Shown here one piece after another: positions 21,986 through 30,151 of a stretch of DNA of 43,377 bases. The position numbers and the translations under genes are program-made. Source of the stretch: a virus; the IMG/VR virus record IMGVR_UViG_3300049032_000020, positions 1-43,377 of that record. One strand, given 5' to 3'. Position 1 is the first letter of the stretch; every line of letters starts with the position of its first letter. Below the pieces are notes generated by a model. The model did no database searches. It saw nothing but the letters and a program-made list of their open reading frames with translations, and was not told the DNA's origin.

Positions 21986-22885
21986 CTACGCCTGGGTTGC
22001 GTTGGTGAGCTGGGCGAAGTGCGCGATATCGCGGACACGGAAACCGACCTCGAACTCGACGCGAACAGCGAACATGTTGCGCTGCCACAGGTTGAGCTGA
22101 GTGCCGCCGTCGTTGATGGTCGCCTGATCCGAGATGGACAGCTGGATGTCCTCAACAACACCGTAGTGAGCGGAGGTCCAGTCGCCAGCGAAGCCCAGAC
22201 GGGCAGCAGTGCCCGCGCCGGCGCCGTCAGCGTCAGCAGCGTACACGCCACGAGTCAGCGCGACCGGGGCGCCCAGCAGGGCGGGGACAGCGTCGGAACC
22301 AACGCCGCTGGTGAACAGAGGACGGCCCGTAGTGTCGGTGGCGCCGAGCAGAAGGCCGCGAGCCTGCGGAGACAGAGCCCAACCGTTCAGCAGGCCACCG
22401 CCGGTAGCGACGGCCTGGTCAGCAGCCACAAGGCCAGCGTAGGTGTCACCAGCGATGCCGACAGCGGTAGCGCCGCCGAGGGTGTCAAAGTTGGAGCCCG
22501 GAGCGCCGGCAGCGAGACCAAACACGGTTTCATCGAACTTGCGGGCAAGAGCCTGCGGAAGCTTGCGGACAACCTCGTTGTACAGGGCAGCCTTGTCGCG
22601 CTTGAACTGGTTCGAGAACGGGACAATGACAGCCGCGGTGTAAGGCGTCATCAGCTTGTTGTCGAACGTCGGGCGGGAAACCGGCTTCTCAGCGGTTTCA
22701 GCGACCCACTCAGCCTCAGGCTCGCCCGTGATGATCGGAACGGAAACGCCGGAACCGGGCAGGTCGATCTTCTGCGCGAGTTGCATGACAGCCGAAGAGT
22801 ACTCGGCAGCAGACCAGATCTCGGCGGACTGCTCAGGAGTCAGAGTGATCCCGGAGGTAGTGCGGTTGACATCAATGCCAGCCAT
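21986..22885 (-). CDS. major capsid protein (HK97 fold)
   Basis: A 299-residue protein. The N-terminus (ITLTPEQSAEIWSAAEYSSA) leads to VPIITGEPEAEWVAETAEK and then FSNQFKRDKAALYNEV, typical of HK97-like capsids such as those of actinobacterial siphophages. It follows the scaffold gene, and no separate protease is seen. It forms the icosahedral shell. Confidence 0.9.
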   Translation of the reverse strand: MAGIDVNRTTSGITLTPEQSAEIWSAAEYSSAVMQLAQKIDLPGSGVSVPIITGEPEAEWVAETAEKPVSRPTFDNKLMTPYTAAVIVPFSNQFKRDKAALYNEVVRKLPQALARKFDETVFGLAAGAPGSNFDTLGGATAVGIAGDTYAGLVAADQAVATGGGLLNGWALSPQARGLLLGATDTTGRPLFTSGVGSDAVPALLGAPVALTRGVYAADADGAGAGTAARLGFAGDWTSAHYGVVEDIQLSISDQATINDGGTQLNLWQRNMFAVRVEFEVGFRVRDIAHFAQLTNATQA

Positions 22886-22913
22886 GATGATCCCCTTTCA
22901 GAGGAAAGTAGTT

Positions 22914-23396
22914 TTAGAAGTCAGCCAACTGCGCGGCGAATTGATCCGCGGTTGACTGTGTAGCGTCGGCACCCTGCGGTCCTTGGGACAGGTCGGGCTT
23001 CGGGGTTGTCTTTCCCGGCACAATGTCAGCGACGAAAGAGGCCGCGTCTGCACGCAACTCTTCCTCTGTGGCTCCTTGGAGCCGTCCGATGTGCTTAGCC
23101 GGCACACCGGTTTCGAGCGCGACCCGGTAGCGGAGGACGTCAGCGGCGGCTTTTTCGGCCTCCGTGCGTGCCTCCGTAGCGGATGCGGTCACCTCGTCAA
23201 GGGCCTGCTGATGCGAGGCTTCAAGGGTGCTTACCTGGTTCTCAAGTTCAGTCACCCGCCCCTCCGCAGCGTCGGCACGCTTCTCAGCGGCACGCCGTGC
23301 GGCACGTTCAGCGTCAAGTGCTTTCTTCCCGCCATCCCCAAGCGCTTCAGGTTCGCCCTGAGCCGCCGGATCCGTGGGGTTGATTGGGTCAGACAT
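22914..23396 (-). CDS. scaffolding protein
   Basis: A 160-residue, highly helical protein with a long coiled coil (ERAARRAAEKRADAAEGRV through EARTEAEKAAADVL) and a disordered Pro/Gln-rich C-terminus. It lies directly before the major capsid gene. Composition and order match siphovirus scaffolds, which guide procapsid assembly and then leave. Confidence 0.85.
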   Translation of the reverse strand: MSDPINPTDPAAQGEPEALGDGGKKALDAERAARRAAEKRADAAEGRVTELENQVSTLEASHQQALDEVTASATEARTEAEKAAADVLRYRVALETGVPAKHIGRLQGATEEELRADAASFVADIVPGKTTPKPDLSQGPQGADATQSTADQFAAQLADF

Positions 23397-23419
23397 ATTG
23401 GTTCCTCCATCGCGGATAG

Positions 23420-23449
23420 AAAAACCCCCGGAGCGTCGCGCATAGGGGG
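23420..23449 (-). terminator. internal terminator between MuF-like and scaffold genes
   Basis: CCCCC (23425-23429) pairs with GGGGG (23445-23449), with a GCG/CGC stem inside. On the minus strand the hairpin is followed by TTTTT. It sits inside the head operon and could lower expression of one side relative to the other, or act with a promoter not identified here. Confidence 0.55.
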
Positions 23450-23463
23450 AGAATGTAGGGGGC

Positions 23464-24474
23464 CTAGACGACCCAGCCGTAAAGTTTCAGCAGCCGCTTA
23501 GCGTCCGCCTGATCCTTGGCAATCTGATAGATGGTTTCCGGCATCAAACGCGGGGACTTCAGCCGGTAGTATTTCGAGCCGTCCTTGAACACGGACTGAT
23601 CCTTGATGTACTGGGCCTGCGACATCTGCCAGTAAGCGTGACCGCGGCGCGTAGTCCCTTCGCGGGTGTACTTGATCGCCTGCCCGTGAATCTGTCCCGG
23701 CCGTACAGCGCCCGCTTTACGGTAGGCGTTGATTAGCTGGTTCATGTCGGCCCCGTCACGGAACGCCTGCCCATTAGCCTTGGAGCCTAGAACCCGGTCC
23801 TGCTCAGCCTCAGACAAGCTATCGAGGTACGCTTTCGGATCCGTCGTCGCGTCGTCGCCCGTGTCCTCCGTGGATGGCACGTTGCGGCAATCGCAGCCAG
23901 GGTGACGGTTGAACGCCTCCGACTGGCGCGAAGTCTTTCCGGCGAGGATCACGCACCGACCGCACGACGGCGGGTTCAACATCCGCGTCCAGGTACGAAC
24001 ACCGAGCGCACCACCGGCGACCTTCTCAGCCGCCCGGCCCGTATCACTCAGCATCGTCCCCGAAGCCAGCGACAGGAAGTTGCCCCCACGAGCAAGCGCA
24101 ACACCAGGAGACAACCCCGCCGCTACAGCCTGCTTCGCCTGAATCACCGCCCCATACGCCATCGACGCGACCGGCAAACCATCACCAGCGACACCAACGA
24201 ACCGTGAAGCAGCGGACTCATACAACGGAGCACCAACATCCCCGCCAACCTCCGCGAGGACATCCGGCACATACGCCAACGCCCCATCAGCAACCGCCTC
24301 CTGCGCCGAAAACAACACCCGCAGGATGGAAGGCTCAACACGGGCGTAAGAGGCGTCAAAATCGCCGCCCACGCGCCGCCAAAGACGAGCCACCGCCGCG
24401 AGTGCCGCCTGAATCTCAGACCGCTGCTCCGTCGAGTACGCCTGCGCCGTCTCCGGTACCGTTTGCAGCGCCAT
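23464..24474 (-). CDS. MuF-like capsid maturation protein
   Basis: A 336-residue protein. ATG 24474 has AAGG six bases upstream, and the gene overlaps the portal by 59 nt. The N-terminal half is helical. The centre holds RMLNPPSCGRCVILAG and later FNRHPGCDCRN, the conserved Cys/His block of MuF-like minor head proteins. A C-terminal segment (YTREGTTRRGHAYWQMSQAQ) is frequent in actinophage versions. It probably enters the capsid with the portal. Confidence 0.85.
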   Translation of the reverse strand: MALQTVPETAQAYSTEQRSEIQAALAAVARLWRRVGGDFDASYARVEPSILRVLFSAQEAVADGALAYVPDVLAEVGGDVGAPLYESAASRFVGVAGDGLPVASMAYGAVIQAKQAVAAGLSPGVALARGGNFLSLASGTMLSDTGRAAEKVAGGALGVRTWTRMLNPPSCGRCVILAGKTSRQSEAFNRHPGCDCRNVPSTEDTGDDATTDPKAYLDSLSEAEQDRVLGSKANGQAFRDGADMNQLINAYRKAGAVRPGQIHGQAIKYTREGTTRRGHAYWQMSQAQYIKDQSVFKDGSKYYRLKSPRLMPETIYQIAKDQADAKRLLKLYGWVV

Positions 24475-25810
24475 CAGCATCCTTCGCGTCTAGCCGTGCA
24501 AGATACGGGTCCTGGGCTTCACGGGCGAAATACTCCCGCTCCCGATCCTTACGGGCCTCAGACCAGTCCAGCTCGTCCCAAACACCCTCACGAGACAGGA
24601 AACCCTGCCCGTTCGCGTAAGACTTCGACATCGCGTCAGCCGTCTGCGCCTTCGTCGGGGTGCCCGCGTCGTACCATTCGGTGCTGATCCGGTTGCCGTC
24701 AGGCCAATCGCCTGTGCGGAAACGCTCATACAGGGCCATAACCCAGCCCCAACCGTCACCAAAACTCGCCTGCTTCCGCTCAGCGTTCAGGATTAGCCGC
24801 GACTCATCAGCCCGGATAGCGCCCTCAGCCGCAGGATTCACCGAAGTCTGACCGAAATAGCGGGTAGGCAGGCCCGTAACCGAAGACGCGAGCTGCGCAT
24901 AATGGTTCACCGTGTCATGGAAATTCTTCAAATCAGACGCCGTGAACTGCCCAACCTTCGCGTCCTTGTTCGCGTTCGCCCAAATAGCAGAGAAATACGC
25001 CTGCCACGCCGGGATCGGGTTACCGTCCTTGTCCACAAAGTCACCCTTGGACATGCCAAGAACGTACTTCTGCGGGACCGAGTGAGTCTCCGCGGCGATC
25101 TGTAGGTTAGTCAGCGACCGTGCAGCAGCATCCACCAGCGGAATAACGTCCTGCATCTCCGAAACACCAGTCCACCGACCAACACGGCGCCGGTTCAGGA
25201 ACATCACAATCGGCACACGCCCGAGCCGGTGGTCATCACGGTCCACCACAACCCACTTACCGTTACTCTGCCGCTCCATCCACGACGTAGAGTCAGGCAG
25301 GTACAGGGTGCCAAGGTTCGGCCGCAAATCATCCGGAGACTGCCCATACAACCGCAGTCCGGCGTTGATGCGACGGTGCCGGCGGTCAACACTCACCGAC
25401 AACTCCCGCGGCGACTCCACCGTAATCAGCGGGTGGTCAGCGTCTTCCTCGTTCGTCCCCACAGTCACGAACCCGCGGCCAAGGATCATCGTCTCCTGGT
25501 GGTGAATCACCGACTCAGAGTCAAGGTTGTTCGCGTCCCAACCCTCACGCAGCGCCTCGGACGCCCGCTCCTCACCCGGAAGGTAGAACCGGCGCATCTT
25601 CAACCGGTCACCCACCGAATCAACAGCCGTCCGCGACCAGTTAACAACCGTCTCAAACCGCCGCAACTCAGGAGGAACAGCCAGTCCGATATGCTCCAAA
25701 CGCTGGGCGCCCTCATAGTAGGCGTCGTTCCGCTTATCGTCACGGGAATGCGCCGACGCCTGCGCCGCCAAAGCCGCCACAAGCTGGGTATCTTCCAGGC
25801 TCAACGCCAC
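24416..25810 (-). CDS. portal protein
   Basis: A 464-residue protein starting at GTG 25810 after GGAAGGGG. Segments YYEGAQRLEHIGLAVPPELR, VVNWSRTAVDSVGDRL and VPIVMFLNRRRVGRW match SPP1 gp6-type portals of actinophages. The C-terminus is acidic and Gly/Ala-rich. It forms the dodecameric DNA gate. Confidence 0.9.
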   Translation of the reverse strand: MALSLEDTQLVAALAAQASAHSRDDKRNDAYYEGAQRLEHIGLAVPPELRRFETVVNWSRTAVDSVGDRLKMRRFYLPGEERASEALREGWDANNLDSESVIHHQETMILGRGFVTVGTNEEDADHPLITVESPRELSVSVDRRHRRINAGLRLYGQSPDDLRPNLGTLYLPDSTSWMERQSNGKWVVVDRDDHRLGRVPIVMFLNRRRVGRWTGVSEMQDVIPLVDAAARSLTNLQIAAETHSVPQKYVLGMSKGDFVDKDGNPIPAWQAYFSAIWANANKDAKVGQFTASDLKNFHDTVNHYAQLASSVTGLPTRYFGQTSVNPAAEGAIRADESRLILNAERKQASFGDGWGWVMALYERFRTGDWPDGNRISTEWYDAGTPTKAQTADAMSKSYANGQGFLSREGVWDELDWSEARKDREREYFAREAQDPYLARLDAKDADGAANGTGDGAGVLDGAAV

Positions 25811-25825
25811 AGCGCACCCCTTCCG

Positions 25826-26443
25826 TTAGAAAACAAACATGCGGTTATCCGTCACCGCGCCCCACCCGGCCTCGTGAGCGTCAGCCGCAGCAGTATGCGC
25901 AAGGATCTTCGCCATAATCGCGTCGATCTTTTGATGGTCAGCCGGCTTACCCAGCACGTACTTTTGCCCCGGTTTGGCGATCTTCTTAGCGTTCGCCGCG
26001 TGAACCGTAGCGATCGGGCAGCCGTCATGCTTGATGCGGCCCTGCGCCAAATCCACCTCGAACCGGCGGATCTCCGGGTACATCCGGCCAACCTGGTTCG
26101 TTGGCCACTCGAAAACGTGTTCCTCGCCGTACTTCAACGACCAGTCCCCAATCTCCGAATACCAATCGTGCGGGTCGGCATAGAACCGGGACACCGTGTA
26201 TCGCTCGAAAATCTCATCCACGGCAGCATGTACTTCGCCGCGTGGGATGTAGCCGCCCCACTCCGCGGGATTCCAGACAGCGGGGCGCCGATCCGGTCCA
26301 TAGCGCGGAGTGAAGCTAAAACCGTCGATCGTTTCGCACTGAATCGCAGACCAGTCGTTGTTTTCCGAACCGTCGAAACCAACAGCAATCGCGGTCCCGT
26401 CGTCAGGATTCGGCAGCCACAACATTTCCGGCATACGCACCAT
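25826..26443 (-). CDS. large terminase, C-terminal nuclease part (split gene)
   Basis: About 205 residues in the frame +1 relative to the ATPase part. AVGFDGSENNDWSAI gives the first acidic residue of the RNase H-like nuclease, with further acidic positions in FYADPHDWYSE and near the C-terminus. Candidate starts are ATG 26443 and ATG 26434, neither with a clear ribosome binding site. The part upstream of these in frame is antisense-like and adds no terminase sequence. The protein is either a frameshifted product, a separately started subunit, or disabled. Confidence 0.75.
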   Translation of the reverse strand: MVRMPEMLWLPNPDDGTAIAVGFDGSENNDWSAIQCETIDGFSFTPRYGPDRRPAVWNPAEWGGYIPRGEVHAAVDEIFERYTVSRFYADPHDWYSEIGDWSLKYGEEHVFEWPTNQVGRMYPEIRRFEVDLAQGRIKHDGCPIATVHAANAKKIAKPGQKYVLGKPADHQKIDAIMAKILAHTAAADAHEAGWGAVTDNRMFVF

Positions 26444-27464
26444 CCCAAAGACCATCACGCAACCAAGCACCAAGACCATGCACAATACGGTTCCCGTAAA
26501 AACGTTCAGCCTGCGCCGGATCCGTCTCCATCAACTCCGCAGCCTCAGCCTCAATCGCCGCCAAATCCACCCACGGCGAGCCCGCGTAAACATACTTGTG
26601 GATCTTGTGACGCTCAGCCTTGTTCTTATAGCTGAGGTCCGCCGGCGGCTTCCGGTAAAACCGGTAAATATCCTGCGCCTTGGATTCGTAAGTTTGCTGC
26701 GCCGTCGAGTTCTCGGCGGGATCCCACGGGTTCGTCCACTCAATCGAACGGCCACCCATTCCAGCAAGACCACGCCGCATAGTCTGAGCCACACGGACCA
26801 TCTTGTTCTGCACCGTGTAGATGCCGGACTCGTCCATGTTCGCAAAGTTGATCGGGTTACCAAGGCGAGACATGGCCGAAGACGTGACCGCCTCAATCTT
26901 CCCGTTCTCAGGAAGCCTCACAAACTGTTCGCCGGTCTTCATGATCTCGTCCAACGGCCCGCTGCGAACCATCGACTGCAACGGCCGGTACACGTTATCC
27001 ACCTGTTCTTCCGAGGTCGCCACAAGCTGAATCAGCGAAGTCTTCCGCGGGATCCCCATCGCGTCGCCGGGCTCATACTCGTAGATGAACCCGCAGCCGC
27101 AGCCATGATTCCGGCAGTCGTAAACCTCGCCACCCTCAGCCCAGCCGCCGAACACGACTGGCCCGACAGCCTCCAGGCACGTAACAGCAGCCGCAAGAGG
27201 CCCCTTACCGGTCTTCTGCGGGGCGACAACCTGCGAACGCCGGTAAGTGAACGCAGGAGCCAACACAGGACGCTCAGGAACCCACTTAGTGGACGCTTTC
27301 ACCCGGTAGTGATTGGCGATGATCTGCAACTGCCAATCACTCGGGATGAACGGGCGCCCCTTATCGTAGCCATCGGGCACGCTACAGTGAGCCTCAATCC
27401 AATCCGCGCCGAGAAACCCTAGAGTCTGCCCAGCAGGAAACGCAATCGTGAAATCATCCGTCAT
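26403..27464 (-). CDS. large terminase, N-terminal ATPase part (split gene)
   Basis: 353 residues from ATG 27464. The Walker A-like motif is APQKTGKGP (near residue 80) and Walker B is INFANMDES (about 210). The family phrase AERFYGNRIVHG lies near the end. The frame then stops (VVAAES) just where the nuclease domain should begin, and that domain is in the +1 frame at 25826. Together they would make about 550 residues, the usual TerL length. It drives DNA packaging with the 153-residue small subunit. Confidence 0.85.
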   Translation of the reverse strand: MTDDFTIAFPAGQTLGFLGADWIEAHCSVPDGYDKGRPFIPSDWQLQIIANHYRVKASTKWVPERPVLAPAFTYRRSQVVAPQKTGKGPLAAAVTCLEAVGPVVFGGWAEGGEVYDCRNHGCGCGFIYEYEPGDAMGIPRKTSLIQLVATSEEQVDNVYRPLQSMVRSGPLDEIMKTGEQFVRLPENGKIEAVTSSAMSRLGNPINFANMDESGIYTVQNKMVRVAQTMRRGLAGMGGRSIEWTNPWDPAENSTAQQTYESKAQDIYRFYRKPPADLSYKNKAERHKIHKYVYAGSPWVDLAAIEAEAAELMETDPAQAERFYGNRIVHGLGAWLRDGLWDGAYAGNVVAAES

Positions 27465-27915
27465 TCCCCACAACCTTTAGACGGGCACGGGAAGAACTCT
27501 TAGGCTTACCAGCCGCGCCAGTGGCCTTCTCCGGGGTATCGCCGGCAGCAATCTGCCAGCCGTTCTCCTTCAACCCTGCGGGAGTCATCCCGATCTGATC
27601 ACCCAGGCGGATAACCTGGGAAACCAGCGCGGCGTTAGCCTCAGAGTCTTCCATCCGCACTGACCAACGAACATACATAGCAACAACACGCCACCGCCAA
27701 GACTCAACGGACCAAGCCGCAGCCTGCGGAGTGCGCCACAACTCTTCCCAAACCTCTGCCTCGCGGCTGGTCATCTCTGGCAGCGGGAAGTCCGGAACGT
27801 CCCCCCGATAGCCGCCCGCAGGCAGAGCATGGAACACAACACCCTGAGCCGCCGAAGTCAACGAGTTCGGATCCTTCTGAGGACCAGACCTATTACGAGA
27901 ACCACCACGAGTCAT
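27454..27915 (-). CDS. small terminase subunit
   Basis: A 153-residue protein. GGGAGG precedes ATG 27915. The Arg-rich N-terminus MTRGGSRNRSGPQ is followed by a helical core (SREAEVWEELWRTPQAAAW, RWRVVAMYVRWSVR) typical of actinophage TerS, and a basic tail. It recognises the packaging site and hands DNA to TerL. It overlaps TerL by 11 nt. Confidence 0.85.
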   Translation of the reverse strand: MTRGGSRNRSGPQKDPNSLTSAAQGVVFHALPAGGYRGDVPDFPLPEMTSREAEVWEELWRTPQAAAWSVESWRWRVVAMYVRWSVRMEDSEANAALVSQVIRLGDQIGMTPAGLKENGWQIAAGDTPEKATGAAGKPKSSSRARLKVVGNDG

Positions 27916-28045
27916 AGCAGCCTCCCAATGGTTGAAACCTCAAATGTCTGAACCCCCCGCACCACCGGCTCACCTCACCGGCGGTCTGGGGTTGGGTCGG
28001 CCTGGGTGCCCCCCGGTAGGTCTGTACTGCCCTTTGTGCTGCCCG
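27916..28045. other. intergenic region likely to hold the packaging (cos) site
   Basis: 130 bases without a supported gene lie between the packaging HNH and small terminase genes. It contains GTGCCCCCCGGTAGGTCTG (28002-28020) and short G/C inverted motifs (CACCGGCTCACCTCACCGG). In HNH-terminase cos phages the cut site usually lies here. The exact overhang cannot be read from sequence alone. Confidence 0.3.
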
Positions 28046-28366
28046 TCAGAGGTGTGCGCGTCGTCCACCGTCGGAGCGGTTGCAGGTCGAGCACTGTGCA
28101 CCCTTATACCCTCGCCTGTCGTCCGTGTGTCCAAGGTCCAGGCTCGCAGCAGTCAATGGTGTGCGGCAGTCTACGCAGCGGACTGTCTCGCCAGCTTCGA
28201 TGCGCTTGACGATGCCGGCCCTCATCTTCTGATGCTGGTATCCGTACCCGCGTGCGTTGGCATTGCCGCGCTTCTTCTCAGCCTCGGCCTGATGCGTTGG
28301 GCAGAAGGAGGAAGTGGCAACGCTTGGACAACCAGGCTTAGCGCAGATGCGTCGCGCTCTAGCCAT
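28046..28366 (-). CDS. packaging-associated HNH endonuclease
   Basis: A 106-residue protein. The N-terminal CAKPGCPSVATSSFCPTH zinc knuckle precedes RCVDCRTPL, LDLGHTDDRR and CSTCNRSDGGR, the HNH core. Small HNH proteins next to terminase stimulate cos cleavage in several phages. The position directly before TerS supports that role. Confidence 0.85.
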   Translation of the reverse strand: MARARRICAKPGCPSVATSSFCPTHQAEAEKKRGNANARGYGYQHQKMRAGIVKRIEAGETVRCVDCRTPLTAASLDLGHTDDRRGYKGAQCSTCNRSDGGRRAHL

Positions 28367-28538
28367 CCGCCTTCAGGTATCCCTCACTGTTGCCCCAGAC
28401 TGTTGCGGTCCAGTAGGTTCCGTGTTCGACGTCGATGGTGGCTTTGCATTTGCCGCAGCGGAACCAGATGCAGTCTTCGTTGTCGCAGTGCAGGTCGCCG
28501 TCGCGCATGGATGCGGTGCAGGCTGGGCAAGCATCCAT
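28359..28538 (-). CDS. zinc-ribbon protein (59 aa)
   Basis: A short gene from ATG 28538 with GGGAGG six bases upstream, overlapping the HNH start by 8 nt. Cys pairs CPAC, CDNEDC and CGKC give a zinc-ribbon pattern, followed by TYWTATVWGN. It is the first protein of the late operon. The function is unknown. Confidence 0.8.
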   Translation of the reverse strand: MDACPACTASMRDGDLHCDNEDCIWFRCGKCKATIDVEHGTYWTATVWGNSEGYLKADG

Positions 28539-28629
28539 CGTGAGCCTCCCATGCGTCGGGGGTGGTGAGCTTCCCGGCTCGCGCTGCTGTGTCCGTGTGT
28601 GTGACTTGACCAGCGGCCGGTGGGCTCAG

Positions 28630-28692
28630 TGGGCTGGCGGTGGATCGAACACCGCGGCAGCGCTGGGGGTACGCTGCCAAACCATTCAGCCC
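28630..28692 (-). ncRNA. 63-nt tRNA-like RNA lacking a D-arm
   Basis: Minus strand: GGGCTG pairs with CAGCCC as an acceptor stem ending in a free A. A T-arm GCGGTG-TTCGATC-CACCGC follows the consensus exactly, and GGCAGCG pairs with CGCTGCC as an anticodon-like hairpin with a 9-nt loop TACCCCCAG. There is no D-arm and the loop is not a normal anticodon loop. It may be a decayed tRNA or a structural tRNA mimic at the head of the late operon. Confidence 0.5.
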
Positions 28693-28713
28693 GTGCCCGT
28701 AATCGGGGCACAG

Positions 28714-28750
28714 AAAAGGACCGGCCTGCTTCGGCTCGGTCCTGGTTTTT
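28714..28750. terminator. bidirectional terminator between early and late operons
   Basis: AGGACCG (28717-28723) pairs with CGGTCCT (28737-28743). The plus side is followed by GGTTTTT and the minus side by TTTTC. It lies between the 28790 early gene and the tRNA-like element, so it would separate early from late transcription unless antitermination occurs. No clear late promoter was found in 28693-28789. Confidence 0.65.
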
Positions 28751-28789
28751 GTGAGACTTGTAGCCCCATCAAGAGAACACTATCACCAC

Positions 28790-29395
28790 TTAACTCACTT
28801 GTGCCACATCCTTTGCGGGCGTGTCGGTTGTTGCGCGGAGCCATTTGAGGTTGTCGCCGTTCCATTCGGCGCCGCAGTTGTCGCAGTTCGCTGTCCATGT
28901 TCCGGGTTTGGCGATGGTGTCCGCCTCGTGGTCCCAGTAGTGGACGGCCATGCAGGGTTCGCGTTCCGGTCCGTAGAATCTTTGTCCGCAGGCGGGGCAG
29001 GGGATTGATGGGCGCCATGGTGGGCGTTTGGCTTCGAGTATGGTCCGGATGTCGGTGATCCAGTCGAGGGTTATGCGTTCGAGGTAACCCTCCCATTGCG
29101 GGTCTTCGATCATGCCGAACAGGGTGATGAGTTCCGCGAGGTTCCCGCGGTACTCTTTGCCGGTCATTTCGAAGTGTTCGTTGAGGGCTTGGGCTTTGAT
29201 GTCGTTCTCGATCTTCACGGCCTTCGAGTTGACAACCATCCCGGCCCCACCTGAACCGCCGCGCCCAACGGCGAAGTCTGAGGTGCAAGCAGCCCGCAGT
29301 TCGGCCAGTAGCGGCGGCTTGTTTACGAGTTTCCCGTCGTCGGCTACGGTCCAGTGTTCACGGGTTAGCACCTGGACGTTGTCCTTCAAGCTCAC
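28790..29395 (-). CDS. zinc-ribbon protein of the early operon (DUF7341-like)
   Basis: A 201-residue protein starting at GTG 29395 (MSLKDNVQVLTREHW). CPACGQRFYG and CDNCGAEWNG form a C-terminal zinc ribbon separated by about 30 residues. This architecture recurs in actinophage early regions, but the function is unknown. It overlaps the 49-residue gene upstream (GTGA) and ends before a terminator. Confidence 0.75.
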   Translation of the reverse strand: MSLKDNVQVLTREHWTVADDGKLVNKPPLLAELRAACTSDFAVGRGGSGGAGMVVNSKAVKIENDIKAQALNEHFEMTGKEYRGNLAELITLFGMIEDPQWEGYLERITLDWITDIRTILEAKRPPWRPSIPCPACGQRFYGPEREPCMAVHYWDHEADTIAKPGTWTANCDNCGAEWNGDNLKWLRATTDTPAKDVAQVS

Positions 29396-29541
29396 TTGTC
29401 CTCCTGGTTGTATTCGCTGCGTACCATGCGCCCGCGTTTTTTGGTGTGTTTTCGGATGACTGCCCAGAGTTCGTCGTGGAGCCGGTCAGCTTTCCCGGGT
29501 TTCAGCCTCGCTGTGATGATGATGCGGACACGGCCGGTCAT
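29392..29541 (-). CDS. 49-aa basic protein
   Basis: A short gene with ATG 29541 overlapping the preceding stop and TGA overlapping the next GTG. It begins MTGRVRIIITARLKPGKADR, then a helix HDELWAVIRKHTKKRG. It is basic and compact, perhaps nucleic-acid binding. I do not recognise the family. Confidence 0.7.
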   Translation of the reverse strand: MTGRVRIIITARLKPGKADRLHDELWAVIRKHTKKRGRMVRSEYNQEDK

Positions 29542-29924
29542 TGGGGCTCCTGGTTGATGTGGTCGCGGTTGCCGGTCAGGAGGGCGGCAAGGTCACCCAT
29601 GGACATCAGAACGAATTGTTGGGCCGGGTCCGTGGTGCCGCGTCGTTTGGCGATCACAAGGCCACACAGGGCGTCGTCGTTGCCCCTCTCGGTTTCGGCC
29701 TCGTTCAGCCATGGTCCGGGTAGGAGCCTGCCGCCGTAGTCCTTGCATTCGATGACGATCCGTCCACCCATGTGCCGAACCCCTCCAATGTCCCCGCGGT
29801 CCTTCGCGCCGTTCTTCACCCGTCGGTCAATGCGGTCATCGTTAGTCGCGGCAGCTAGGTAGTCCGCTGTGGACCGCTCAAACGTGCTGCCCGCCTTCTT
29901 CGCGCTGGCTCGGTTGCGGGTCAT
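29538..29924 (-). CDS. Holliday-junction-resolvase-like PD-(D/E)XK nuclease
   Basis: A 128-residue protein. GSTFERSTADYL (E16), then DIGG (D45) and IVIECKDYGG (E59, K61) form the Hjc-like PD-(D/E)XK signature. It probably resolves or trims recombination intermediates during replication and packaging. It lies in the recombination part of the early operon with the RecE-like nuclease and SSB. Confidence 0.8.
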   Translation of the reverse strand: MTRNRASAKKAGSTFERSTADYLAAATNDDRIDRRVKNGAKDRGDIGGVRHMGGRIVIECKDYGGRLLPGPWLNEAETERGNDDALCGLVIAKRRGTTDPAQQFVLMSMGDLAALLTGNRDHINQEPQ

Positions 29925-30151
29925 AGTGCGCCCTTCCGTTTGCAGTCACAATTGCCGAGGGTGGCGAGTAGGCGGGCGATGTCAGTGGGTGCGTGGGCGA
30001 TGAACTCGGCGTCTTGCGGCCCTACACCGCCATCGTCAGGAGCTACTGGGATGCCGATGGGGCTGATCCACTCGCCGCCCCCGATGAGTTCCCATGGCCC
30101 GGGTGTTGCTGCGGCGAGCCGGTCTTTGATGTCCTCCAGTTCACTGTTCAC
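29921..30151 (-). CDS. Ead/Ea22-like small protein
   Basis: A 76-residue protein. The N-terminal ELEDIKDRLAAATPGPWE and central DAEFIAHAPTDIARLL are hallmarks of the Ead/Ea22-like family seen in many phages. The function of the family is not settled. It overlaps both neighbours by 4 nt. Confidence 0.75.
   Translation of the reverse strand: MNSELEDIKDRLAAATPGPWELIGGGEWISPIGIPVAPDDGGVGPQDAEFIAHAPTDIARLLATLGNCDCKRKGAL

Noticed and set aside
21698-22963. 421-codon plus-strand frame over the capsid gene
   Set aside because: Antisense to the major capsid protein; composition is that of a shadow frame.
25229-26635. 468-codon plus-strand frame across portal and terminase
   Set aside because: Arg/Leu/Pro/His-rich antisense frame crossing two genes; no plausible product.
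27932-28543. 203-codon plus-strand open frame over the HNH and zinc-ribbon genes
   Set aside because: It is antisense to two well-supported genes, has Cys/Arg-rich shadow composition and no start signals.
28686-29288. 200-codon minus-strand frame overlapping 28790-29395
   Set aside because: The alternative frame has proper zinc-ribbon motifs and coupled overlaps; this one is Arg/Pro/His-rich and runs through the terminator.
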